The position numbers were made by a program, and so were the translations under genes. A stretch of 36,388 nt of DNA, from the NCBI GenBank assembly GCA_029262555.1, contig JAJCZE010000007.1:1-36388 (forward strand), read 5' to 3'. Of the stretch, positions 26,545 through 35,730 are shown one piece after another (the first letter of the stretch is position 1; every line of letters starts with the position of its first letter). This DNA is from Candidatus Babelota bacterium. GTDB taxonomy: Bacteria > Babelota > Babeliae > Babelales > Vermiphilaceae. Below the pieces are notes generated by a model that saw nothing but the letters and a program-made list of their open reading frames with translations, was not told the DNA's origin and made no database searches.

Positions 26545-29500
26545 ATGAAAAAGTCTACGCACATCTATTTTTTATGGTTCTTGTTTATCGTTGGCTCTAC
26601 GAGCTGCTTTATAGCCTCATATCTCTATTTCCCTAAAGCACTTCCGATCGTAGATTTAACAATCTCAATGAATCGCACTCAGGCCATACAGTCCGCACAA
26701 CGCCTCGCACAAACTCATATTGTTGGTCCAAATGATCCTCAGATTGCTACCACATTTGCAACGGATGAAAAAGTAAAAACATTCGTTGAATTAGAACACG
26801 GCGGCAAATCAGCATTAAACGAAATGATACAGAATCATTTTTATCAACCATACGTATGGACTGTTCGACTATTCAAACCACTGGAACAACAAGAGGCCGT
26901 TATGTTCTTCACTCCAGATGGTACACCGTATGGATTTAAAGAACAGCTTTCAGAACAAGATACGCGAACAAACCTTGATGAGAAATCTGCACAAAAACAA
27001 GCAGAACTAACCGCCACGTCTTCACCCTGGAACATACCCCTTTCAGATTATACTCTCGTAGAATCCTCACAAGACACAACCCCCTTTGGACGAATCAATC
27101 ACAGCTTTGTCTATGAACGCTTACATCAATCAATCATATATCGTCTTTTAATCGTGGTAAGCGGCAATCATGTATCAACCGTTTATCGACACGTAAAAAT
27201 TCCAGAATCTTTTTTGCAAAAATATAAAGAAATGCGATCAAAAAATGAAAACATCGCTTACTTGGGCACACTCATGATGATCCTACTTTACGGAATTGGA
27301 GGATGTGCTTTTGGATTATATTATCTTTCACGGAAACGAATGGCTCTGTATAAGCCTGCATTATTTTGGGCATTAGGAATCGCATGCGCAATTGGACTTA
27401 CCGTCATCAATAAATTACCGCTCCATTGGATGAATTATAACACGTCCCACTCACCTACAAATTTCTTGCTTCAAATCGCAATCATGGTGGCGTATAACAT
27501 TGTCTTTTTAACGTTTATGTTTGCACTTGTATTTATCGCTGCAGAAGGTCTTACCCGAATTGCATTCCCTGAAAAAATTCAATTTTGGAAACTATTTAAT
27601 CCATCAGTTGCAGGGAGCTTTACCCTTCTTGGATACACTGTTGGCGGATATCTTATTGTGCCGTTTACCTTAAGCTACCTCTTACTTTTTTATTTTTTCA
27701 CAACCACCTATTTCGGATGGTGGACGCCAACATCCGCGCTTTTTGATCCTGACATTTTGGCAACCTACTTTCCTTGGCTAGAATCAGTCTCGCTTTCATT
27801 GCAAGCTGGTTTTTTTGAAGAATGCTTGTTTCGCGCGATTCCGCTCGCAGGCGCCGCCCTCTTAGGGAATTATTATGGCAAACGAAACTGGTGGATAGCA
27901 GCAGCTTTTATGATACAAGCACTTATTTTTGGTGCAGCACACGCAAACTATCCTTCTTATCCAGCCTATGCCCGCCTCATTGAACTTATACTCATTTCTT
28001 TCTTTTTTGGAGGGGTATACCTACGCTTTGGATTGCTTCCCTCAATAATTTCCCATTTTGGATATGATGTATTACTTTTTGCCCTTCCTATTTTTTCCTC
28101 CACTGCACCCGGAGCTCTTTTTAATAAATGCATGGTAATCGGATTATCGCTAACGCCGCTCTGGATTGTATTGGCAGCTCGAATACGGAACAAAAAATGG
28201 ATAACAATTTCCCCATCGTTTTTCAATAAATCATGGAAAGCTTTACCAATCAAAAAAGCACCCACTATTACGCACACAGAACCATTGCCATTTTCAGCCA
28301 AAAAGTCGACACACTACCTCATACTTACTTTAGGAATATTTGGAGCAGCTTCATGGATTGCAACTACTCGCTTTCAACCAAATTCTCCAACTTTTTCAAT
28401 TAATAGAAATGATACTCTAGAAAGAGCAATTGATTTTTTACAAAAACAATCTCTCAATCCAAACGAATGGACTCCGCTCGCCAATCCTATAACCGATTTT
28501 TCTCAAGTCGAGGCATTAAATAAACAACATCGATTCATATGGCAAGAAGATCCCAGTCTCTATGCCTCTTTTATCGGCTCTTATCTTGCCCCTCCTCACT
28601 GGATAGTACGCTTTGCAAAGTTTAATGGCACACTCGCACAAAAAGCTGAAGAGCATGTAGTCTACCTCAATCCCAATGGATCTCTCTTTCGATATATGCG
28701 CAAAATACCAGAGGAAATGGAACTCACCACCCTCTCTCGCGATAAAGCAATTGAACGTGCTCTTAAAACAATAAACTCTCAATTCTCTCTCTTGCCAGAC
28801 TCACTCGAGCAAGTATCTGTACAAGCAAAAAAGCAACCAAACCGCACTGATTGGATCGTAACATACAAAGATCTTACAAAGCCTTTGCCTCGTACAGGTG
28901 AAAAACATATCACCGTTCAACTAGCAGGAGATCAGATTGCAGATAGCTATCGATCCATACACACTTCAGAACAATGGAGTCGCGCAGAAGATAATCGCCT
29001 CATGCTTGCAGCTATTATTACCAAGCTGTGCCAGCTCCTTATATATTTCTTACTTTTAATTGGATTATTCATCTCCATTAAAAAATTAAGTGCAGCTCAA
29101 ATAACAACCCCGCTGTTATTACTCGCCGCACTTCTTGGAATTTTTATTTTTGAACTTTTTAATGCATATCCTACGAAAGTATTTAATTTTTCAACAAGCC
29201 AACCATTCTATGATCAACTATTTCGTACATTTGGCATTACCTCAATTTTGCTGTTAGTTCGTGCAATACTGCTCGCTATCATTATTAGCTTTGTCAGTGC
29301 GCTCCCCCAGCGCTACTATTTTTCTAGTAAACAATATATTCCGCTTTTTGGCATATGTATTGGCATGTTTTTTGCAGGATTACAATCTCTCCTTACATCA
29401 CTGATACCCGCATCCACTCCAACCTGGGCGAACTACACCCCACTCCGTTTTTTAAGCCCATGGGCAGTAGCCGTTAATAGCCTAATTTTAAATTATCTTA

Positions 29501-29895
29501 CACTCACTGCTGTGACATTATTTGCACTTATCATCCTGCAATCCATTGCCTTCATTTCTCGTAACAAGCTTTATGGCAGTTTTTGCTTCATGTTTTTCGG
29601 CTTTTTAGGGTCCGGCATTTTATATGCTGACAATATCCCGCTCTTTTTTGTAAATGGATGTATAACAGGTGCAGCCTTTTGTTTTTTCTACTACAGCCTT
29701 TTGCGCTACAATTACGCAGCAATCCCCCTTGCTACTGCAGCGTATTTACTCACATGGCAACTACAAGAAGCACTCTTTAATAGTTTTACAGATTCTGCAC
29801 TTATTCATGGAACTGCAAGCAGCGTTATGCTGCTTACAGCATGGATATGGTATAAAGCATTACGAACGTGCTCTATAAAAAAATACAACTGTTAA
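26545..29895 (+). CDS. Large duplicated membrane protein with a CPBP intramembrane protease domain
   Basis: An 1116-residue protein built of two similar halves. Each half has a membrane helix, an extracytoplasmic domain of about 200 residues (about 40-230 and 615-815) and then several membrane helices. The first half contains the CPBP (Rce1/Abi-type) metalloprotease motifs: EECLFR (E425, E426, R430), FGAAH (F462, H466) and HFGYD (H504, D508). The second half has the same general layout but lacks these motifs, so it looks like an inactive copy. The two soluble parts correspond segment by segment (for example T/D..QAIQSAQRLAQ with DTLERAIDFLQ, and VRLFKPL...VMFFTPDGTPY with VRFAKFN...VVYLNPNGSLF). 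AGGA precedes the ATG. Substrate unknown; it ends three bases from rimK on the other strand. Confidence 0.75.
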   Translation: MKKSTHIYFLWFLFIVGSTSCFIASYLYFPKALPIVDLTISMNRTQAIQSAQRLAQTHIVGPNDPQIATTFATDEKVKTFVELEHGGKSALNEMIQNHFYQPYVWTVRLFKPLEQQEAVMFFTPDGTPYGFKEQLSEQDTRTNLDEKSAQKQAELTATSSPWNIPLSDYTLVESSQDTTPFGRINHSFVYERLHQSIIYRLLIVVSGNHVSTVYRHVKIPESFLQKYKEMRSKNENIAYLGTLMMILLYGIGGCAFGLYYLSRKRMALYKPALFWALGIACAIGLTVINKLPLHWMNYNTSHSPTNFLLQIAIMVAYNIVFLTFMFALVFIAAEGLTRIAFPEKIQFWKLFNPSVAGSFTLLGYTVGGYLIVPFTLSYLLLFYFFTTTYFGWWTPTSALFDPDILATYFPWLESVSLSLQAGFFEECLFRAIPLAGAALLGNYYGKRNWWIAAAFMIQALIFGAAHANYPSYPAYARLIELILISFFFGGVYLRFGLLPSIISHFGYDVLLFALPIFSSTAPGALFNKCMVIGLSLTPLWIVLAARIRNKKWITISPSFFNKSWKALPIKKAPTITHTEPLPFSAKKSTHYLILTLGIFGAASWIATTRFQPNSPTFSINRNDTLERAIDFLQKQSLNPNEWTPLANPITDFSQVEALNKQHRFIWQEDPSLYASFIGSYLAPPHWIVRFAKFNGTLAQKAEEHVVYLNPNGSLFRYMRKIPEEMELTTLSRDKAIERALKTINSQFSLLPDSLEQVSVQAKKQPNRTDWIVTYKDLTKPLPRTGEKHITVQLAGDQIADSYRSIHTSEQWSRAEDNRLMLAAIITKLCQLLIYFLLLIGLFISIKKLSAAQITTPLLLLAALLGIFIFELFNAYPTKVFNFSTSQPFYDQLFRTFGITSILLLVRAILLAIIISFVSALPQRYYFSSKQYIPLFGICIGMFFAGLQSLLTSLIPASTPTWANYTPLRFLSPWAVAVNSLILNYLTLTAVTLFALIILQSIAFISRNKLYGSFCFMFFGFLGSGILYADNIPLFFVNGCITGAAFCFFYYSLLRYNYAAIPLATAAYLLTWQLQEALFNSFTDSALIHGTASSVMLLTAWIWYKALRTCSIKKYNC

Positions 29896-29898
29896 ACA

Positions 29899-30801
29899 TT
29901 ATGCAGTATTGCGCTTTGTATATGGCTTAGCGTTTTTCTCAATATACTCAATAATCATATCGGCAAGATCTATTCCAGTTGCTGCTTCAATGCCTTTGAG
30001 ACCAAGAGAAGAGTTCACTTCAAGAATGAGAGGTCCTCGTTTTGATCGAAGCATATCTACTCCGGCAAGATCGAGTCCTAAAACCTTTGCTGCTCTTACC
30101 GCAATAGCCCGTTCTTCTGCTGTTATTTTAATCTGCTTTGTTTGCCCACCCAAGTGCACATTCGCTCTAAATTCACCTTCAACTGCTGTGCGCTCCATAG
30201 CAGCAATAACCTTATTTCCAAGCACAACACATCGAATATCACTACCTGATGACTCTTTAATAAACTCTTGTACTAAAATATCAGCATTCAACTCTTTAAA
30301 TGCATTAACAACGCTTTTTGCAGCAGTATGTGTATCTGCAAGAACCACACCATGCCCCCGCATGCCTTCAATCAGCTTAATCACTATAGGAGCTCCTCCA
30401 ACAGACTTAATAACATCATCTGTATCTTGAGGCGAATGCGCGAAGCCGGTTATTGGCATAGGCAATCCATTTTTTGCAAGTATCTGCAAAGAACGTAATT
30501 TATCCCTAGATCGCAATATGCTCATTGAATTATTAAGAGGAAAAAAACCAAGAAGCTCTAACTGACGAAGCACAGCTGTACCAAAGGTGGTCATTCCCGG
30601 ATAAATACGAGGAATAACAGCGTCCAAGTTAGTAATCAGCTCTCCTCCTCGATAGTGCACTTGTGGATCATTTTGAGATATTTTTACAAAACACTCTGCA
30701 AAATTAATAAGGCGAACAAAGTGTCCTCTTTTTTCAGCAGCTTCAATCAATCTATCTATTGAATGATCACGATCACGAGAAAGCAATATACCGATATTCA
30801 T
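29899..30801 (-). CDS. rimK: RimK-type ATP-grasp glutamate ligase
   Basis: In E. coli RimK adds glutamates to the C-terminus of ribosomal protein S6; relatives ligate amino acids to other substrates. The 300 residues equal the E. coli length. The N-terminal domain begins NIGILLSRD and has the DAVIPRIYPGMTTFGTAVLRQLE and NNSMSILRSRDKLRSLQILA segments of RimK; the ATP-grasp fold follows (PIVIKLIEGMRGHGV with the P-loop-like lysine, ILVQEFIKESSGSDIRCVVLG), with the metal-binding ILEVNSSLGLKGIE near the C-terminus. A well-formed promoter is at 30833-30860. S6 is not encoded in the window, so the substrate cannot be checked here. Confidence 0.9.
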   Translation of the reverse strand: MNIGILLSRDRDHSIDRLIEAAEKRGHFVRLINFAECFVKISQNDPQVHYRGGELITNLDAVIPRIYPGMTTFGTAVLRQLELLGFFPLNNSMSILRSRDKLRSLQILAKNGLPMPITGFAHSPQDTDDVIKSVGGAPIVIKLIEGMRGHGVVLADTHTAAKSVVNAFKELNADILVQEFIKESSGSDIRCVVLGNKVIAAMERTAVEGEFRANVHLGGQTKQIKITAEERAIAVRAAKVLGLDLAGVDMLRSKRGPLILEVNSSLGLKGIEAATGIDLADMIIEYIEKNAKPYTKRNTA

Positions 30802-30832
30802 GTAGGTCCCTTAGATAAAATATAATAATTTG

Positions 30833-30860
30833 ATTGTACGAAATTAACATTAATTTTCAA
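30833..30860 (-). promoter_or_regulatory. Promoter for rimK
   Basis: On the minus strand, TTGAAA (30860-30855), a 16-base spacer and TACAAT (30838-30833), leaving about 25 bases of leader. It is one of the cleaner promoter matches in the window. The divergent promoter for the gene at 31001 is not clear; TTGATA near 30956 is a weak candidate. Confidence 0.5.
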
Positions 30861-31000
30861 CAAAAAAAACGTACTTTTCACGGCATTATTACATACTTTT
30901 TATCCATTCCTAGCACCAACCCTTGTTCTTATGCTCCACTAAGACTAGTAGAAAATTGATAATCGCTTGTGATTAATAATCCTAATCGTGGAGAAAGTGC

Positions 31001-32005
31001 ATGCCTGTTGAACGCTTATCCAATAAAAAAATTAGCGCTCTTTTTCAAGCAATTACATTTTCAATAGCGTTTATATGCTTAGCGCTTTTCTACTCTGCTA
31101 GATATCACATGTTTATTACACATGATCCACCTCTTGCTCTCTCTGCTAATCTGCAAAGTGAAAAACATGTAATTACAGGATTACACATAGCTCACTTTAG
31201 TGAATTCGATATTGCAAAAAATAAATTCGTAATGGATGGAACCATTTGGTTTCTTTTTAATCCTACGGAAGTATCACTTGATACCATCAAAAAATTCAAC
31301 CTATTTAATGGCAGTATTTTGCATATTTCTGATGCAGCAGTTATCGATCATAAAGATTCAAAAATCGCTCAATTTCGTATACGCATTGACTTCCACACTC
31401 CATTAAACTATCGTCTCTTTCCTTTGGATGATCATCGGATTAACCTTATTATTTATAATCGATTTTTATCTGATGACGTAGTACTACAATCAAATAAAAA
31501 CGACATTACTTTTTCAGAATCAATGTTTTTGCCGGGATGGAAAATTGTGCGCCACAATATACGCACCGGCATTAAGAAATTAATTTTAGAGCGGAACAAC
31601 GAAAAATATTCTGATTTACAACAAGAAGCAATCATCTCATTTGATTGTGAACGAACCGATCCAAGCATTATGATTAATATCTTACTTACTCTTCTTTTAA
31701 TGCTTTTTCTATCAATGCTTACCTTCTCTTCAGACGAAGACAGCGTGCTTATCGTAACAGTAGGGATCGTAGCATTAATTGGATATCGAAGCGTGATGCA
31801 AACAATGGCTCCTCCTCAAGTAAGCTACTTCATCTATTCTGATTACATGTACCTTTTTGCATTAGTAAGCGTCATCATCACGTTATTTGCTGGAATTGTA
31901 ACCAGGGATAAAACAAGTAATCTTTTCATTAAAAAATGTTACATCGCAGGGATATACAGTTTTTTTGTCGCTGCATGCATTATTAGTTCTCTTATTCTTT
32001 CTTAA
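31001..32005 (+). CDS. Putative pentameric ligand-gated ion channel-like membrane protein
   Basis: A 334-residue protein with the architecture of bacterial pentameric ligand-gated channels (GLIC/ELIC type). An N-terminal hydrophobic signal or anchor (about 11-32) leads to an extracellular beta-rich domain (about 45-220) with a GLHIAHFSEFDIAKNKFVMDGTIWF-like first strand pair and the RLFPLDDHRINLIIYN motif (F140, P141, D143), where channels have R.FPFD.... Four helices follow: M1 about 223-241, M2 about 248-268, M3 about 276-300, M4 about 312-333. The M2-M3 stretch (IVALIGYRSVMQTMAPPQVS, then YFIYSDYMYLFALV) matches the family's '..LP.vsY.t..D' pattern well. As in other bacterial members there is no Cys-loop. 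DUF4436-type proteins are an alternative. It precedes the secreted giant by 15 bases. Confidence 0.65.
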   Translation: MPVERLSNKKISALFQAITFSIAFICLALFYSARYHMFITHDPPLALSANLQSEKHVITGLHIAHFSEFDIAKNKFVMDGTIWFLFNPTEVSLDTIKKFNLFNGSILHISDAAVIDHKDSKIAQFRIRIDFHTPLNYRLFPLDDHRINLIIYNRFLSDDVVLQSNKNDITFSESMFLPGWKIVRHNIRTGIKKLILERNNEKYSDLQQEAIISFDCERTDPSIMINILLTLLLMLFLSMLTFSSDEDSVLIVTVGIVALIGYRSVMQTMAPPQVSYFIYSDYMYLFALVSVIITLFAGIVTRDKTSNLFIKKCYIAGIYSFFVAACIISSLILS

Positions 32006-32020
32006 AAAGGAGTCTATCGT

Positions 32021-35000
32021 ATGAAATCTAAATCATACATTTTATCAATACTATTACTTTTCACTTTCCACTCGCCTACATTTAGCGCACAGCTTTCATC
32101 TGCCTTAAAAAGGCAACAAGATGCAGCGCAAGCCTCAATAAAACAAGCAACCGCAGCAGTAAAAACGGCCATTCCCGGAAAAACTACTGCACCAACCAAA
32201 GCACCCGCAACCACAACGACCAAAACTACTGCACCAACCAAAGCACCCACAAAACCATCTGCAACAGCTCCATCGACAGGAAAACAATCACCCGCGCCAA
32301 CCGATAAAGCCGTTACATCAGTTACATCTCAAATCAAAGATGGAAAGCTTGCCACTTCAGCCCTCGGACCTCTCGCAGATATTCTCAATAAAGTTGGAAC
32401 TGTTTTAAAAACTGAGATTGTGGATATTTCTAATGTTGGGCAATATCCACTTCCAATTGAATTTAATCCATATAAAGCAACATCATTTAGCGGAAAAATA
32501 ACTTTTTTAAATCAGCAAGTAACCTGTATTGTCATTCTGGGGCAACTCAAAGGATCAACTGGAAAAACAAAACTTGGCTTTAGTCTCGATCTTGCTTTAG
32601 ACAAAAATTATAAAGTAAAAGACTTAAACTTCCTTTCTGCATTGGGCGTTAAAGGATCGGATCTTGGAAAATTTGGCACAATAGACTTACCGAAACCGCA
32701 CATTATATTTTCAACCTTCGAATCATACACCAATCCAGAAAGTAAAACCCTCATAAAAGCAGGCGTGACCGTTTCAACAAAAACTAAAATCGCATCGATG
32801 ATGAAGCTCATAAAAACAGAAGCTAATAAGTTAACTGGAGGACAAGCGAGTAAGCTTCCATTCCTTGCAAAAGTGAATGATAATGCAGAAGTCGCATTCA
32901 ATATAGCAGTCGGATTTACCGGAATAACGCTCGATAGCTTTGCTGCAAACGTCTCTCTACCTATGGAGCTCGGAGTAGATCTGGCTAAATTACGCGCGCA
33001 AGAAAAAAGCTTTAATCCTGGAATTAAAGCTCCATTTGACGGACTCAACAAGCCAATTAAAGAAGTTACCGGAATTATAAATAAACCACCACTCAATGAT
33101 TTAAAAGATATTAGTGTCGGTAACTTTATTGCATCGTTCGGCGTAGAAGCGAATAGTATTAAAGTTTCATTTGGGGCAGAGCTGAATGTAACTACTAATT
33201 TTGGCACTCGCTATGGAATGCTTGGCGTAGTTGCCCTTACGCCAGAAGAAATGGCAATTGAACTGCGAAAATCTCCCTCTATCCAATCAATGCCATTAGG
33301 GAATGGTGTATCCATTGAAAACATTGCCCTCGCAACATTTACCAATTTCAAAGTACTTGCCACTTCTGGTGTACCATTCTCAGGACTCGGACTGCTTGGC
33401 GAAATCAAATTCCCATTTGAAGGTGATAGCGTTGTCATTGGACTTGCAGGACAAGTAAAAGCAACGGGTGACTTTATGATGATGGGATCTGTAGCAAATC
33501 TAGATGCCAGAAAATTAGCAGCGCTAAATGCCAGCATGATTGAAAACGTTGCTCGCTTGGTTAAATTTGATACGAGCAAGCTTACTGAAGCAATGAAGCA
33601 ACTACCGCCAATGAAGATCAATGAAGCATTCTTCTATGTTGCAACCAAACAGGTTTCTCTGGGCGGTCGAATTTTCCCAATGGGACTTGGTGCAACCTTA
33701 GATGTAATGATAGATAAACAAAAAGCAAAACTTTCAGTTGCTGGAAATCAAAAAGAGCTCGCATTCATGGGATATTTATCTGAAATAAAAACCCCAATCA
33801 TTGTAATCAGCGGTATGGGACCAGACAAAAAATATGGATCAGCTGATGATGGGCCAATCATTGATTTTGTTATTTCTGCCGACAAACCATTAAAAACAAA
33901 CTTTGATATGAGTGGAAGCGTTGAGCTTCCTCCAGTGCAAATAAAGGGGAGCGGCGACGTATCAATGGGAATCGGAAGGATTGCAGCAAACTTTAGCTCA
34001 AATGTAGCCAATCTCTTTAAAGCTGATTTTGATTTGCAATTTAATGTACAAAAAATTTCAGATGCGCGAATAGGATTTGAGCTAAATGCAAAAGAGCGTA
34101 AAGGTTTCCTTGGACTTGCATTTAAAGAACTTGAAAAAGCAATTGTAAAAGCTCAAAAAGGTGCTGCAAAAGTAATGCTTGAACCTCTCCGCCTTCTTGC
34201 AAAAGAAATCGGAAAAGGAGTGAATAATTTGGATATTGGCCTTCCAAAGAAAATAGCCGCAAGCCTTGTTGCTAAAACGTGGTCTGGATCAATGGAAATT
34301 GATGGAGGAAGTTTTAAACTCCCTGTTATTGGAGAAATAAAACTTGGTATCCCTAAAATTGAATTTTCATTAAAAGATCCAATGAAAGCAATTGGAAAAA
34401 TTGCCGAAAAATGGGCAAAACAAATTGTCGAAGACATGAAAAAACTCGGCAAAGAAGTAGAAAAATTTGCTAAAGAAGTAGGCAAAGGGGTCGAAACCGC
34501 TGCAAAAGAAACCGGAAAATTTGTTACCGAAACGGGCAAAACAATTGGAAAAGGAACAGAAACTGCAGTAAAAGAAACCGGTAAAGCTGTTACTAAGGCT
34601 GGGCAAACCGTTGCTAAAGGGACACAAACAGCGGTTAAAGAAACAGGTAAAACTGTTACTAAGGCTAGTCAAACCGTTGCTAAAGGGACACAAACAGCGG
34701 TTAAAGAAACAGGTAAAGTTGCCACTCAAGCCGGAAAGAGCATTGAAAAGGGTGCTAAATCTATTGGAAAGGCGATCGGTAGCTTATTTGAACCCAAAAA
34801 GAAAAAACGCCCTACAAGGGCACCGCAAACGGCCGACAGCAGAAGGAAAAGCCTTATCAACCTTCTTCCTGGCCTCATGCACTCACTCGAAAGCCAAGTA
34901 AAAAATGCGCAAACCAAGAATGACAAGCCAAAATGGCAACTTCAAAGAAATAATACTCCCCAATTTACAACGTTTCAATTACGAAAAATGCTGAGAGATT

Positions 35001-35170
35001 ACAGAGAAGTTAAAAAAACAATCGACACCTACGAACTCATTCCATACATTCCAAGATTGAAAGCGGTACGTGAAGGTATTAATAAGCTCATCAAAGATAA
35101 TCCTGAATCAACAAGCAACCTTGGAGCTGTACATGGTCTTGGCAGAGACAATCAACTTCCTCGAATATAA
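32021..35170 (+). CDS. 1049-residue secreted protein with amphipathic 11-residue repeats
   Basis: Not recognised as a known family. A signal peptide (about 1-23, FSA/QLS) is followed by a short Lys/Ala helix, a Thr/Pro/Lys/Ala-rich linker (about 52-94) and a long probably beta-rich part (about 115-740) with alternating hydrophobic strands and few charged patches. A region of Lys-rich helices follows (about 690-800), then ten in-register 11-residue repeats (807-916) of the type KETGKxVTKAx, a polybasic stretch (EPKKKKRPTR, about 921-930) and a charged helical C-terminus. The repeats resemble LEA/synuclein-type lipid-binding helices, so membrane or lipid contact is a reasonable inference. AAGGAG precedes the ATG by eight bases; it is probably co-transcribed with the channel-like gene. 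The terminator is at 35190-35221. Confidence 0.75.
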   Translation: MKSKSYILSILLLFTFHSPTFSAQLSSALKRQQDAAQASIKQATAAVKTAIPGKTTAPTKAPATTTTKTTAPTKAPTKPSATAPSTGKQSPAPTDKAVTSVTSQIKDGKLATSALGPLADILNKVGTVLKTEIVDISNVGQYPLPIEFNPYKATSFSGKITFLNQQVTCIVILGQLKGSTGKTKLGFSLDLALDKNYKVKDLNFLSALGVKGSDLGKFGTIDLPKPHIIFSTFESYTNPESKTLIKAGVTVSTKTKIASMMKLIKTEANKLTGGQASKLPFLAKVNDNAEVAFNIAVGFTGITLDSFAANVSLPMELGVDLAKLRAQEKSFNPGIKAPFDGLNKPIKEVTGIINKPPLNDLKDISVGNFIASFGVEANSIKVSFGAELNVTTNFGTRYGMLGVVALTPEEMAIELRKSPSIQSMPLGNGVSIENIALATFTNFKVLATSGVPFSGLGLLGEIKFPFEGDSVVIGLAGQVKATGDFMMMGSVANLDARKLAALNASMIENVARLVKFDTSKLTEAMKQLPPMKINEAFFYVATKQVSLGGRIFPMGLGATLDVMIDKQKAKLSVAGNQKELAFMGYLSEIKTPIIVISGMGPDKKYGSADDGPIIDFVISADKPLKTNFDMSGSVELPPVQIKGSGDVSMGIGRIAANFSSNVANLFKADFDLQFNVQKISDARIGFELNAKERKGFLGLAFKELEKAIVKAQKGAAKVMLEPLRLLAKEIGKGVNNLDIGLPKKIAASLVAKTWSGSMEIDGGSFKLPVIGEIKLGIPKIEFSLKDPMKAIGKIAEKWAKQIVEDMKKLGKEVEKFAKEVGKGVETAAKETGKFVTETGKTIGKGTETAVKETGKAVTKAGQTVAKGTQTAVKETGKTVTKASQTVAKGTQTAVKETGKVATQAGKSIEKGAKSIGKAIGSLFEPKKKKRPTRAPQTADSRRKSLINLLPGLMHSLESQVKNAQTKNDKPKWQLQRNNTPQFTTFQLRKMLRDYREVKKTIDTYELIPYIPRLKAVREGINKLIKDNPESTSNLGAVHGLGRDNQLPRI
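32180..32248 (+). repeat. 27-base direct repeat in the Thr/Pro-rich linker
   Basis: The same 27 bases, starting AAAACTACTGCACC, occur at 32180-32206 and again at 32222-32248, 42 bases apart, and encode KTTAPTKAP twice. The bases between them encode more Thr. Such perfect DNA repeats change copy number easily. Confidence 0.9.
34439..34768 (+). repeat. Ten tandem 11-codon repeats, with a near-perfect 66-base DNA unit inside
   Basis: Codons from 34439 to 34768 fall into ten consecutive 11-residue units without a break: KKLGKEVEKFA, KEVGKGVETAA, KETGKFVTETG, KTIGKGTETAV, KETGKAVTKAG, QTVAKGTQTAV, KETGKTVTKAS, QTVAKGTQTAV, KETGKVATQAG, KSIEKGAKSIG. Units five-six and seven-eight are almost the same at DNA level (66-base period, starting at 34589 and 34655 in the GTTACTAAGG phase), a recent duplication. 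Each unit places Lys, Glu and small or aliphatic residues in a pattern suited to an amphipathic 11/3 helix. Confidence 0.9.
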
Positions 35171-35189
35171 ACAGATATAAATAGACAAT

Positions 35190-35221
35190 AAAAAAGCCTC
35201 GAAATTAATCGAGGCTTTTTT
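35190..35221. terminator. Bidirectional terminator between the converging genes
   Basis: A run of six A (35190-35195), the stem GCCTCG/CGAGGC (35196-35201 and 35210-35215) with an eight-base loop, and then six T. It works on either strand: for the 1049-residue protein gene (plus) and for the small secreted protein gene (minus), which end 20 bases away on each side. Confidence 0.85.
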
Positions 35222-35241
35222 ATTTAATCTACAAGAAATGC

Positions 35242-35685
35242 TTAACAAAATTTCACTTTTAAAAGACGCTGCACTTTAGAGCCATCTTTCAAAGTTTTAA
35301 ATTTCTCTTTAGAGTTATTTTTAATAACAATCACACTTACCTGTTTTTTGCTATTTTTCGCTCTACTATAAAAACCTTTAGGCAGCGCTTTTACTACCTT
35401 AACTGTCTTTAAATTTTCCATATCAACCTGATCAGCAACAGCACAACCCGATTTTTTATTTATAGCTTTTGAAAGATCAACGTCAAGAATGCTGCCTTGA
35501 GTAACGGACACGTGAACATATCCTTTAGCGGCCTTTCCAGTATTGTCTTCAAATTTTACTTTAATACGAAAATCAGAAATCGATGTTTTTTCAGTAAAAT
35601 TCCCTACCTTAATAGTAGTAGCTGCAGAAATTGACACTGAAAAAACCACTGCTAAAGTCATTAATGCTAAATTTCGTTTATTCAT
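35242..35685 (-). CDS. Small secreted protein of unknown function
   Basis: A 147-residue protein with a classical signal peptide (MNKRNLALMTLAVVFSVSIS, cleavage near A22). The mature part is Lys- and Val-rich and looks like a single beta-sandwich: strands such as FRIKVKFED, GYVHVSVTQG, VSVIVIKN and QRLLKVKFC. It has one cysteine in the middle (SGCAVAD) and one at the very end, which could bridge. I recognise no family. AGGGGG lies about six bases before the ATG, and a promoter at 35731-35759 gives it its own transcript, separate from the rRNA operon. Confidence 0.7.
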   Translation of the reverse strand: MNKRNLALMTLAVVFSVSISAATTIKVGNFTEKTSISDFRIKVKFEDNTGKAAKGYVHVSVTQGSILDVDLSKAINKKSGCAVADQVDMENLKTVKVVKALPKGFYSRAKNSKKQVSVIVIKNNSKEKFKTLKDGSKVQRLLKVKFC

Positions 35686-35730
35686 AATGAACCCCCTATT
35701 GATAAACGTTATTACTTAATATTCATTATC

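Noticed and set aside
34153-34729. Minus-strand frames rich in Phe, Ser and Cys opposite the 1049-residue gene
   Set aside because: They mirror the Lys-rich repeats of the real gene; the plus strand has the signal peptide, ribosome binding site and terminator.
34439-34768. CRISPR array
   Set aside because: The repeats are tandem without spacers and lie in frame within a coding region.
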